DNA of 15,177 nucleotides, from contig JAGWVO010000044.1 in NCBI GenBank assembly GCA_018970845.1, forward strand, positions 1 to 15,177. The letters run 5' to 3'. Below, one piece after another: positions 1-6,647 of this stretch; within the stretch, counting starts at the first letter, position 1, and every line of letters starts with the position of its first letter. The stretch is from Planctomycetota bacterium. Lineage in GTDB: Bacteria > Planctomycetota > Planctomycetia > Gemmatales > Gemmataceae. A program made the position numbers and the translations under genes. The notes beneath the pieces were generated by a model. That model was given only the letters and a program-made list of their open reading frames with translations, was not told where the DNA came from and did no database searches.

Positions 1-7
1 GCGGCAC

Positions 8-27
8 GGGGCGGCCCGGGCCGCCCC
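8..27 (-). terminator. GC-rich perfect palindrome behind trxA, possible terminator stem
   Basis: The 20 bases are a perfect inverted repeat. Each half is ggggcggccc or its complement, and it would fold as an 8-bp all-GC stem with a ccgg loop. It starts about 20 nt past the trxA stop codon in the direction of transcription. There is no U-tract, so it is at best a non-canonical terminator. It could equally be a chance GC-rich palindrome or serve a neighbour outside the window. Confidence 0.3.
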
Positions 28-47
28 TCGGGGCTTCACGGACGCTC

Positions 48-383
48 TCAGGAGGCGCCAACAAGCCCGTCCAGCACGCGCTCATAGGCCGTTTGCGGCT
101 GGACACCCACCAGGCGGTTGACTTCCTTGCCCGCATGGAACACCAGCACGGCGGGAATGCCTGAGATGCTGAACTGCACGGCGATATCGGGGGCGTTGTC
201 GGTGTTCAGCTTGGCCACCTTGGCCTTTCCGGCGTACTTGGCCGCGAGCTTGTCGATGGTCGGGCCGAGTTGCCGGCATGGCCCGCACCAAGGGGCCCAG
301 AAGTCAACCAGCACGGGCACCGCGCTGGACTCCACCTCGGAAGCCCAATTGTCCTTAGTCAGTGTCAGAACGCCTTCGGCCAT
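48..383 (-). CDS. trxA: Thioredoxin
   Basis: A 111-aa classical thioredoxin, a cytoplasmic disulfide reductase that uses a redox-active cysteine pair and is normally recharged by thioredoxin reductase. Seen: the WCGPC active site at residues 32-36 within VDFWAPWCGPC, buried Asp27, the cis-proline P77 in SGIPAVLVF and the C-terminal GVQPQ segment. Length matches the family (about 105-110 aa). The reading frame stays open upstream to 551, but homology begins at MAEGVLTL. The ATG at 383 has a GGAG ten bases before it, so the longer version is rejected. The NYN-domain gene lies 76 nt upstream on the same strand, so the two may be cotranscribed. No signal peptide is seen, so it should be cytoplasmic rather than a secreted thioredoxin-like protein. 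Confidence 0.97.
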   Translation of the reverse strand: MAEGVLTLTKDNWASEVESSAVPVLVDFWAPWCGPCRQLGPTIDKLAAKYAGKAKVAKLNTDNAPDIAVQFSISGIPAVLVFHAGKEVNRLVGVQPQTAYERVLDGLVGAS

Positions 384-459
384 GTTCACCAATCTCCGGC
401 AAGGAAACCAATCTGGAAACGACCCCGAAATCACAAGGAAATCATGATAACCCCCGGCC

Positions 460-1095
460 TCATTCGGGTTCCACATCCTCCGGGGGCAAGGGGCGCGAAC
501 TGCCGTCGGAGCGGGTTTGCGGATCTCCCTTGCCTTCCGCGCGGAGGACATCGAATCGGGACAGAAGCGGCTTGAGGTCGAGCACGGCGCTGGCGCTGGC
601 CCTCAGTTCGCCGCCGATGGACTGCTCGATCGTGGCCACCTCCACCCTGACTCCCCGACGACGCAGGCTGATGCCGAGGTGGGCGAAATCGGGATCGCCC
701 GTCAGCAGCACCACGGTTTCGGGACGAATCTGGCTGACAAGGTCCATCGCGTCAACGGCCATGAGCAAGTCGACATCGGCCTTGTAATGGTTGTCACCGC
801 TGGGAACGCCATCCTTGGTGACGACGAGGAACCCATGGATGCGAAGCCAGTGGACGAACCGGAGTTTCCGGGCGCGAAGTTCCTGGAATTCGGGAACGAA
901 GATCGGCGGAAGGCCCACATACACGACAATCTCGCCGACATTGTCGGCGCCGTCGCCCTCATCGAGGAGGTATTCACGCACGGCGATCCAGTCGATGCTT
1001 TTGTTGAGGCTGCGGGCGGCTGAAAGGAGGTGTGATTCGTCAACAAGGGCTAAAATGCGTTGATTGGACCGGATTCCGGGTGATGTTTGCGTCAT
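460..1095 (-). CDS. NYN (LabA/DUF88-like) domain protein, putative PIN-fold ribonuclease
   Basis: A 211-aa protein with the NYN pattern, a PIN-like fold that clusters acidic residues around a metal and is usually associated with RNA cleavage. Seen: the first acidic site in ALVDESHLL (D19), the central block KADVDLLMAVDAM (K105, D107, D109, D115) and the late block LLTGDPDFAHL (D134, D136). This is the order and spacing expected for the family. The tail from about residue 185 is hydrophilic, proline- and serine-rich and probably disordered. There is no membrane segment or signal peptide. The ATG has AGGA nine bases upstream. It sits 76 nt before trxA and 155 nt after the end of phoH. Family membership is fairly sure. 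The substrate and the link to thioredoxin are not known. Confidence 0.88.
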   Translation of the reverse strand: MTQTSPGIRSNQRILALVDESHLLSAARSLNKSIDWIAVREYLLDEGDGADNVGEIVVYVGLPPIFVPEFQELRARKLRFVHWLRIHGFLVVTKDGVPSGDNHYKADVDLLMAVDAMDLVSQIRPETVVLLTGDPDFAHLGISLRRRGVRVEVATIEQSIGGELRASASAVLDLKPLLSRFDVLRAEGKGDPQTRSDGSSRPLPPEDVEPE

Positions 1096-1250
1096 GGTTT
1101 TGGTTCCTGGAATTCTTTTTGTTAGGGTTTAAGGGAATGTCGATCGGGTTTGTTTTTGGCACCTTCTTCACTGACGGCGACAAGGGGCCGGAAAAAACGG
1201 ACGGCCTGTTACAAGTCTAACGATAACGACATATCGGCAAATTACAAGAA
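1096..1250 (-). promoter_or_regulatory. Intergenic leader of the NYN gene, with end-of-phoH sequence
   Basis: This 155-nt stretch is visibly AT-richer than the flanking genes. It must hold the 3' end of the phoH transcript and probably a promoter for the NYN-trxA pair. A weak inverted repeat cgata-N6-tatcg lies at 1221-1236, just past the phoH stop, with no T-run. On the minus strand TTGTAA followed 16 nt later by TATCGT is a possible -35/-10 pair (4 of 6 matches each). A 5-bp ggccg/cggcc stem around an A-rich loop lies near 1188-1208. None of these is strong. Confidence 0.3.
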
Positions 1251-2252
1251 TCACGGGCCGGGCCGGAAACGGCCAGCGGGGCTTTCATAGGCGGCGATCA
1301 CCCTCTGCACCAGCGGGTGCCTCACGATGTCGGATTCCCCGAGTTCGACAATCGCGAGGCTGTCGATTCCCCCGAGCCTTTCGACGGCATCCTGAAGCCC
1401 GCTCCGGGTGGATGGAGGCAGGTCGACCTGAGTCATGTCGCCCGTGACGATGATTTTCGACCCCTGTCCCATGCGCGTCAGGAACATCTTCATCTGGGCC
1501 ACGGTGGTGTTCTGGGCCTCGTCGAGGATGATGGCGGCCTGGTTGAGCGTGCGGCCGCGCATGAAGGCCAGCGGCGCGATCTCGATGACATCGCTTTCGG
1601 TGTAGCGCTTGACCTGCTCGGGATCCATGAGGTCGTTGAGGGCGTCGAAAAGCGGTCGAAGGTAGGGGTTCACCTTGGCGGCGATGTCGCCCGGGAGGAA
1701 TCCCAGCCGTTCGCCGGCTTCCACCGCCGGGCGAACCAGCACGATTTTCTTGACTACCGACTGGCGAAGCAGGCTGACGGCCATGGCCACGGCCAGCCAG
1801 GTCTTGCCGGTTCCCGCGGGGCCGACACAGACGATGACATCGTTTTCCCGCAGCGCCTGGAGGTACCGGGCCTGGCCCTCGGTGCGGGCGCGCACCGAGC
1901 GAAGGGCCAGGGGAGGCGAGGGGGCGGGATGGGGAACCGGTGGCTGGCCTTCGGGCTTCCCGTCGGGAATCAGGTTGATGACGCGTCCCTCGCCACCGAG
2001 CGCCTTTTCCATGATGAGGCGGACATCATCAAGCGCGAGCGCGCCCAGCTTGCGCAGGTCGGCGCGCATGGCCGTGAAGACCTTTTCCGCCTGGTCGACG
2101 GCTTCGACGGCGCCGCGGATCAGGATGTGGTCGCCGCGGCCGATCACTTGGACGCCCAGGGTCTGCCGAACTTCCTTGAGGAACTGGTCCCGGTTGCCGA
2201 ACAGAAGCTGGGCCTCGTCACGACTGTCCAGCGGGACAACGGTTTCCTTCAT
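1251..2252 (-). CDS. PhoH-family ATPase (PhoH-like, YbeZ type)
   Basis: A 333-aa cytoplasmic P-loop ATPase of the PhoH family, thought to act in RNA metabolism and often paired with the ribosome-maturation RNase YbeY. Seen: a KH-like N-terminal part (about residues 25-75, VIGRGDHILIRG), a proline-rich linker at about 100-117, Walker A GPAGTGKT at 144-151, ALAFMRGRTL-type text near 227-236, Walker B IILDEAQN at 241-248 and the sensor-like VTGDMTQVDLP at 269-279. Length is normal for the short PhoH-like type. Its ATG overlaps the cdsA stop as ATGA, with GAGGG ten bases upstream, so it is translationally coupled to cdsA. It is the last gene of the purA-uppS-cdsA-phoH run. No ybeY lies next to it, which is unlike many genomes. 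Confidence 0.95.
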   Translation of the reverse strand: MKETVVPLDSRDEAQLLFGNRDQFLKEVRQTLGVQVIGRGDHILIRGAVEAVDQAEKVFTAMRADLRKLGALALDDVRLIMEKALGGEGRVINLIPDGKPEGQPPVPHPAPSPPLALRSVRARTEGQARYLQALRENDVIVCVGPAGTGKTWLAVAMAVSLLRQSVVKKIVLVRPAVEAGERLGFLPGDIAAKVNPYLRPLFDALNDLMDPEQVKRYTESDVIEIAPLAFMRGRTLNQAAIILDEAQNTTVAQMKMFLTRMGQGSKIIVTGDMTQVDLPPSTRSGLQDAVERLGGIDSLAIVELGESDIVRHPLVQRVIAAYESPAGRFRPGP

Positions 2253-3151
2253 GGGGCGGTAACCCTCGCGGCCGTCATTTCGATCCCAATGAACCAGATA
2301 TAGGCTACCGGACCGGCAAGCAGCAGGGCGTCGACAAGGTCGAGCATGCCGCCGAATCCCGGCAGGAGCGTCGAAGCGTCCTTGGATCCCTGGTCGCGCT
2401 TGATGAGCGACTCGGCCAGGTCGCCCAGCACTCCGGCCAGGCCGACGGTGATGCCGAACATGGCGGCATAGAGCGGCCCGGGCAGCGGGCCGGAAAGCGG
2501 GGTTCCCCTTGGCGCCATCAATTCATTCAGGACGACCGCGGTGACAACCGCCAGGGCCAGTCCACCGGCGAATCCTTCCCATGTCTTGCGGGGGCTGAGA
2601 AGGGGGGCCATCTGGTTTCTTCCCGAGTATTTGCCGACGAAGTAGGCGCCGACGTCGCCCACCTTGGTGACGGCGATGGCAAGGACCAAGGCGGCAAGCC
2701 CGGGAGTGGATTCCGCCGGGCCGCCCAGCCAGCGCAGGTGGGCCAGGGCCGCGGGCAGAAGCCCGAGGTAGGCGCCCCCCCATCCCAGGAGGGCCAGGTG
2801 CAGCACATGGTGGCCGGGGCCCTTGAAAAAGGCCATGCACCAGAAGAAATGGCCGACAAGCACGGCCAGGTAGACGCCGAGAATGATCTGCCAACTGGTG
2901 GCGGCGCTGGCCCCGAGCGCCCGCGTGGCCCAGACCGTGGAGAGGAGAATGGTGACGGTGAGCACCATCTCCACCCGCGAAGGCCTTGAAGGCTCGGGGA
3001 TCAGCGACGCGAGTTCCCAGGCCGCCGTGCCGAACATGCCGACGGCCAGGATGAGAAGAACCGGACAGTAAGGGTAGAGCCAATGATCAACGAGGAGCGT
3101 CCCGGCAAGGGCGATGAGGAAGAGGGCGCTCGTGGCCATCCGGGCCATCAT
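2249..3151 (-). CDS. cdsA: Phosphatidate cytidylyltransferase (CDP-diacylglycerol synthase)
   Basis: A 300-aa integral membrane enzyme making CDP-diacylglycerol from phosphatidate and CTP, the branch point to all phospholipids. About seven to eight hydrophobic segments are spread over the protein. Conserved blocks near the C-terminus: AIAVTKVGDVGAYFVGK (residues 158-174), SPRKTWEG (186-193) and SLIKRDQGSKD (248-258), followed by LPGFGGMLDLVD (263-274). The family signature usually reads PGHGG and D-R-x-D here, so His is replaced by Phe and Arg by Leu. The metal and substrate acidic residues remain. The frame is open to 3250, but the ATG at 3151 overlaps the uppS stop as ATGA and has GGAG eight bases upstream, so I take it as the start. 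The extra N-terminal residues of the longer frame only mirror uppS sequence. Confidence 0.94.
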   Translation of the reverse strand: MMARMATSALFLIALAGTLLVDHWLYPYCPVLLILAVGMFGTAAWELASLIPEPSRPSRVEMVLTVTILLSTVWATRALGASAATSWQIILGVYLAVLVGHFFWCMAFFKGPGHHVLHLALLGWGGAYLGLLPAALAHLRWLGGPAESTPGLAALVLAIAVTKVGDVGAYFVGKYSGRNQMAPLLSPRKTWEGFAGGLALAVVTAVVLNELMAPRGTPLSGPLPGPLYAAMFGITVGLAGVLGDLAESLIKRDQGSKDASTLLPGFGGMLDLVDALLLAGPVAYIWFIGIEMTAARVTAP

Positions 3152-3915
3152 GGGCCCGTCTCCGGGGAGGCCAGCCCGCCGAACCGCCGCTCGCGGCCCG
3201 CGTAGTCGCGAAACGCCTGGTGGAGCGTGGGGATGTCGAAGTCGGGCCACCGGCGTGGCGTGACCCAGATTTCCGAATAGGAGATCTGCCAGAGCAGGAA
3301 GTTGCTGACGCGCATCTCGCCCGCCGTGCGGATGAGCAGGTCGGGATCGGGCATGCCCGAGGTGTCGAGCGCCGAGGCCATCGCCGATTCGTCGATGGCT
3401 TCGATCGGCAGGCCGCCGCTCGCAACCTGTTCCGCCAGGCGCCTGCAGGCGTCGAGGATCTCGCGCCGGGCGCCGTAGTTGATGGCGAGGCAGAGCCCCA
3501 TCCCGGTGTTGTCGCGGGTGAGTTCCTCGTTGGCCCGGATCTCCCTGAGAACCTGATCCCCGAGGCCCTCGCGCCTGCCGATCACCTGGAAACGAATGTT
3601 CTCCCTGGCGAGCATCTCGCGCTCGGAGACCAGGTACTGGCTCAGCAGGGAGAGGAGGAAATCGAGTTCATCCTTGGGGCGCTTCCAGTTTTCGCTCGAG
3701 AGGCAGAAAAGGGTGAGTTGGCTGATGCCAAGACGGCAGCATTCCTCGATCGTGGTCCGGGCGCTGTTGGCACCCCGCGAATGTCCGTCGGCCCGGCGCC
3801 TTCCCTGCTGCTGGGCCCATCGCCCGTTGCCATCCATGATGATGGCGACATGGTCGGGCAGCCGGTCGGGGTCGAGTCCGACTTGCCTGGCGTAGTCCGC
3901 CATTCGCGGGGCCAT
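3148..3915 (-). CDS. uppS: Isoprenyl transferase (undecaprenyl diphosphate synthase)
   Basis: A 255-aa cis-prenyltransferase, condensing isopentenyl diphosphate with farnesyl diphosphate to give the C55 carrier lipid for peptidoglycan and polysaccharide synthesis. Seen: HVAIIMDGNGRWA with catalytic D28, SSENWKRP (73-80), NYGARREI (146-153), the RTAGEMRVSNFLLWQ block (196-210), metal-ligand region YSEIWVT (E215 expected) and RERRFGG near the end. Length is typical (about 250). The start is not certain. ATG 3915 is the conservative choice, but its AGGA is only 2 nt away. An in-frame TTG at 3933 has GGGAGAAGG with GGAG seven bases upstream, which would add six residues. It lies 35 nt behind purA and overlaps cdsA by 4 nt. 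Confidence 0.95.
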   Translation of the reverse strand: MAPRMADYARQVGLDPDRLPDHVAIIMDGNGRWAQQQGRRRADGHSRGANSARTTIEECCRLGISQLTLFCLSSENWKRPKDELDFLLSLLSQYLVSEREMLARENIRFQVIGRREGLGDQVLREIRANEELTRDNTGMGLCLAINYGARREILDACRRLAEQVASGGLPIEAIDESAMASALDTSGMPDPDLLIRTAGEMRVSNFLLWQISYSEIWVTPRRWPDFDIPTLHQAFRDYAGRERRFGGLASPETGP

Positions 3916-3936
3916 GGTCCTGAACCGGCTCAAGGG

Positions 3937-3945
3937 CCTTCTCCC
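3937..3945 (-). promoter_or_regulatory. Strong Shine-Dalgarno between purA and uppS favouring a TTG start
   Basis: On the minus strand GGGAGAAGG reads towards uppS. GGAG ends seven bases before an in-frame TTG (3931-3933), the ideal distance, whereas the nearest ATG (3913-3915) lies 25 bases away. This suggests translation may really begin at TTG, giving a 261-aa UppS. Confidence 0.45.
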
Positions 3946-3950
3946 GGGAT

Positions 3951-5243
3951 TCAGTCCACCAGAAGCGTCTGGGCGCGATCCGGCCCCACCGAGACATGGT
4001 GGATCGGCACCCCCATGATCGTTGATATCCGGCTCACATACGCCCTGGCGTTCGCGGGCAGCTCGTTCCATTTCCGGCAACCGGTGATGTCTTCGCGCCA
4101 CCCGGGCATCGACTCGTATGACGGCAGGCACTTGGCCAAGGTGGCCGCATCGGCGGGGAACCAGTCGCGGCGCCGGTCGCCCTCATGGTAGGAGGTGGCG
4201 ATCTTGAGCTCATCGAGGCCGCTCAGCACATCGAGCAGCATGAGGGCGACGGAATCCACGCCGTTGACGCGCGCCGTCGTCCGCGTGGCCACGGCATCGA
4301 ACCATCCGCAGCGGCGGGGCCGACCGGTGACCGTGCCGTACTCGCGGCCGATCCGCCGGATTCGCTCGCCGATTCCCTCGGGTCCATCATCCAGTTCGGT
4401 GGGAAACGGCCCGCCACCCACCCGGGTGGTGTAGGCCTTCACCACGCCGATGACACGGCCGAGGCTCCTCGCGGGAAACCCGCTGCCGCTGGTGAGGCCG
4501 GCGATGGTGCTGTTGGAGCTGGTGACGAACGGATAGCTGCCATGGTCGATGTCCAGCAGGCTGCCCTGCGCCGCCTCAAACAGGATCCGCTTGCCCTGGG
4601 CCGCCTGAGCATGAAGATATTCCACGGTGTCGGTGGCAAGCGGGCGCAGATAGTCGCCATGGGCCCGGTATTCCGCGACAAGCTCATCCACCGAAAACCG
4701 GCGGGCGGCGGGGTCCATGGAAGCCAGCATGGCGTTCTTGCGCGGCACGATCTCCCCGAGGCGCGACGCGAGGCGGTCGACATCGAGGAGGTCGGCGACG
4801 CGCACCGCGAGATGCCGGCCGACCTTGTCGGCGTAGCAGGGACCGATGCCCCGGCCCGTCGTGCCGATGCGGTCGGCCGAGGAAGCGGCGGCCTCGCGCA
4901 GCCTTTCCTCCTCCTGGTGATAGGGCAGGATGACATGGGCGCGGTCGCTCACCTTGAGCCGGTCGAGGACCCCGAGGCCGCCCCGCTCGAGCCCCTCGAC
5001 TTCCTCGGCCATGCGGGGCGGGTAGATCACCACCCCGTTGCCGATCACGGCGGTCACCCCCCGGCGGACCAGCCCGGTGGGAAGGAGCGAGAGCTTGTAG
5101 GCCTTGCCTTCGACCACCACGGTGTGCCCGGCGTTGGCTCCGCCGTTGAACCTGACGACGATGTCATGGTCCCCGCCGAGCAGGTCCACGATTTTTCCCT
5201 TGGCCTCATCGCCCCATTGGAGGCCCACGACGCAGCTGTGCAT
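3951..5243 (-). CDS. purA: Adenylosuccinate synthetase
   Basis: A 430-aa cytoplasmic enzyme that joins IMP and aspartate using GTP to form adenylosuccinate, the first committed step to AMP. Seen: CVVGLQWGDEAKGKIVDLL at the N-terminus with catalytic Asp12, NGGANAGHTVV with catalytic His40, GTTGRGIGPCY, FEAAQGSLLDIDHGSYPFVTSS (as two adjoining conserved blocks), TRVGGGPFPTEL, the TGRPRRCGWFD block and VGPDRAQT at the C-terminus. Length equals the family norm (E. coli 432). The usual GDEGKGK loop reads GDEAKGK here. ATG 5243 puts the protein start directly at the P-loop block as in homologues. A longer TTG form starting at 5288 would add 15 unconserved residues. First gene of the purA-uppS-cdsA-phoH run and divergent from the cinA-like gene. 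Confidence 0.97.
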   Translation of the reverse strand: MHSCVVGLQWGDEAKGKIVDLLGGDHDIVVRFNGGANAGHTVVVEGKAYKLSLLPTGLVRRGVTAVIGNGVVIYPPRMAEEVEGLERGGLGVLDRLKVSDRAHVILPYHQEEERLREAAASSADRIGTTGRGIGPCYADKVGRHLAVRVADLLDVDRLASRLGEIVPRKNAMLASMDPAARRFSVDELVAEYRAHGDYLRPLATDTVEYLHAQAAQGKRILFEAAQGSLLDIDHGSYPFVTSSNSTIAGLTSGSGFPARSLGRVIGVVKAYTTRVGGGPFPTELDDGPEGIGERIRRIGREYGTVTGRPRRCGWFDAVATRTTARVNGVDSVALMLLDVLSGLDELKIATSYHEGDRRRDWFPADAATLAKCLPSYESMPGWREDITGCRKWNELPANARAYVSRISTIMGVPIHHVSVGPDRAQTLLVD

Positions 5244-5399
5244 GTCTCGATCCGGCAACAGGCGGGGATCACCGTTCCCGCCACGCAACGGGTGGACAAG
5301 CCGCCGGAACGGCCGGCGGCGATCAGGGCCGGCGTTGGCCGCTTGCCCTGGTCCTAGGATGACCTCATCTTAATCGGATCACCCCCGGACCCCAACCTC
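5244..5399. promoter_or_regulatory. Divergent promoter region between purA and the cinA-like gene
   Basis: This 156-nt spacer must carry the promoters for both directions. The clearest structure is an inverted repeat with 8-bp arms gccgccgg (5300-5307) and ccggcggc (5313-5320) around aacgg. It could be an operator or an attenuator-like stem in the purA leader. On the plus strand taggat (5355-5360) and ttaatc (5370-5375) are AT-rich spots upstream of cinA, but I see no well-spaced -35/-10 pair. Neither gene has a strong Shine-Dalgarno. Confidence 0.35.
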
Positions 5400-6647
5400 A
5401 TGACCAAGGCCGAGATCATTTCGATCGGCAGCGAACTCACCTCCGGGCGCAATCTCGACACCAACAGCGCCTGGCTCAGCCGGGAACTCGCGGAGCACGG
5501 GATCGAGGTCGGCTGGCACACGACCATCGCCGACGACCGCGCCGCCAACCTCGACTGTTTCTCGATCGCCAGCCGGAGGGCGGCTCTGGTCATCAGCACC
5601 GGTGGGCTGGGGCCGACGCTCGACGACCTCACCCGGGAGGTTCTCGCCGAATTGGCCGGCGTGCCGCTTGAATACCACGAACCGTCGTGGCGGCACATCG
5701 AGGGGATCTTCAGGAACCGGAACCGTCCCCTGCCTGAACGAAACCGGGTGCAGGCGATGTTTCCCAAGGGCTCCGAAGTGCTGTTCAACGCCCGCGGCAC
5801 CGCCCCGGGCATTTGGATGCGGCTCAACGGCGCCATGGTGGCGGCCCTGCCCGGCCCGCCGCGCGAAATGATCGGAATGTTCCATGATGAGGTGGCGCCA
5901 AGGCTCGCGGGGAGCGGGTTGGCCAGGGGCGTGCTTGTACAGAGGCGCATCCACACCTTCGGCGAGGGGGAGTCGGCCATCGAGGAAAAACTCTCCGACC
6001 TGACCCGCCGGGGGCATGATCCCGAGGTGGGCATCACCGCGAGCGACGCGACCATCACCCTGCGGATCTTCGGCAAGGGCCCCACGCGGGCGCAGGCCCA
6101 GGCCCAAATCGCCCCCATCGAGGCGGTGATCCGGGAGAGGCTGGGCGGCCTCGTTTACGGTGCCGACGAGGAGGAACTCGAACAGGCGACGGCCGAAGCC
6201 TTGGAGGAATCGCACCTGAGCTTGGCGACGGCGGAGGGGGTGACGGGCGGCCTCGTCGCGGCGATGCTCGACCGGGCCCGCTGGAAACGGCGCTGTTACT
6301 TGGGGGGGATCGTGGCGCATGGCCTTCCCGGCGAGGCGCTTGCCGGCCTTCCGGAGACAACCCGCCTGGAACACGGATCGCGTTCCGCCGAGGCGGCCCT
6401 GGCCATGGCGCGCGGCGCTCGACTTGCGATGGGCGCCGACCTGGGGCTGGCCACAGCGGGCATCGCCTCGCCCGACGAGGCCGGGCCGGAAAAGGAAGCC
6501 GGCCAAGCCTGGGTGGCCCTGGCCTGGCAAGGCGGGGAAGCCTGCTGGCCCCACCACTGGTTCGCCTCGCCGGCCGAAGTGCGATCCCGCACGGCCAAGA
6601 AGGCTCTCAACCAGTTGCGTCTCCACCTGCTGGAGCGGCGGGCATGA
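5400..6647 (+). CDS. CinA-like protein: molybdopterin-binding domain plus degenerate nicotinamide-nucleotide amidase domain
   Basis: A 415-aa two-domain protein with CinA architecture. Residues about 1-170 form the MoCF/COG1058 domain (EIISIGSELTSGRNLDTNS, the ligand loop STGGLGPTLDDLT at 66-78, and ALPGPPREM at 149-157). COG1058 domains of CinA have been linked to ADP-ribose hydrolysis. Residues about 255-412 match the PncC/CinA-C domain that deamidates NMN, but its active-site positions are changed. The TAESCTGG serine is Gly280 (TAEGVTGG), and the tyrosine and lysine of the VTYSNEAK segment are His307 and about Glu312. GIAGPxGGxxxKPVG reads GIASPDEAGPEKEAG. I infer an inactive amidase with an intact N-terminal domain. 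The stop overlaps the next start as ATGA. The ATG has no clear ribosome site. Length is normal. Confidence 0.92.
   Translation: MTKAEIISIGSELTSGRNLDTNSAWLSRELAEHGIEVGWHTTIADDRAANLDCFSIASRRAALVISTGGLGPTLDDLTREVLAELAGVPLEYHEPSWRHIEGIFRNRNRPLPERNRVQAMFPKGSEVLFNARGTAPGIWMRLNGAMVAALPGPPREMIGMFHDEVAPRLAGSGLARGVLVQRRIHTFGEGESAIEEKLSDLTRRGHDPEVGITASDATITLRIFGKGPTRAQAQAQIAPIEAVIRERLGGLVYGADEEELEQATAEALEESHLSLATAEGVTGGLVAAMLDRARWKRRCYLGGIVAHGLPGEALAGLPETTRLEHGSRSAEAALAMARGARLAMGADLGLATAGIASPDEAGPEKEAGQAWVALAWQGGEACWPHHWFASPAEVRSRTAKKALNQLRLHLLERRA

Noticed and set aside
1317..2303. 328-aa plus-strand frame opposite phoH
   Set aside because: It is a shadow of phoH, which has intact Walker A and B motifs.
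3220..4191. 323-aa plus-strand frame opposite uppS
   Set aside because: It is a shadow of uppS. The translation resembles antisense GC-rich text without motifs.
4185..5357. 390-aa plus-strand frame opposite purA
   Set aside because: It lies antisense to the unmistakable purA gene. Long antisense frames are expected in GC-rich coding DNA, and its protein has a composition typical of shadows with no recognisable domain.
5379..6626. 415-aa minus-strand frame opposite the cinA-like gene
   Set aside because: It mirrors the cinA-like gene, whose domains are clear. The translation is low-complexity Gly/Arg/Pro text.
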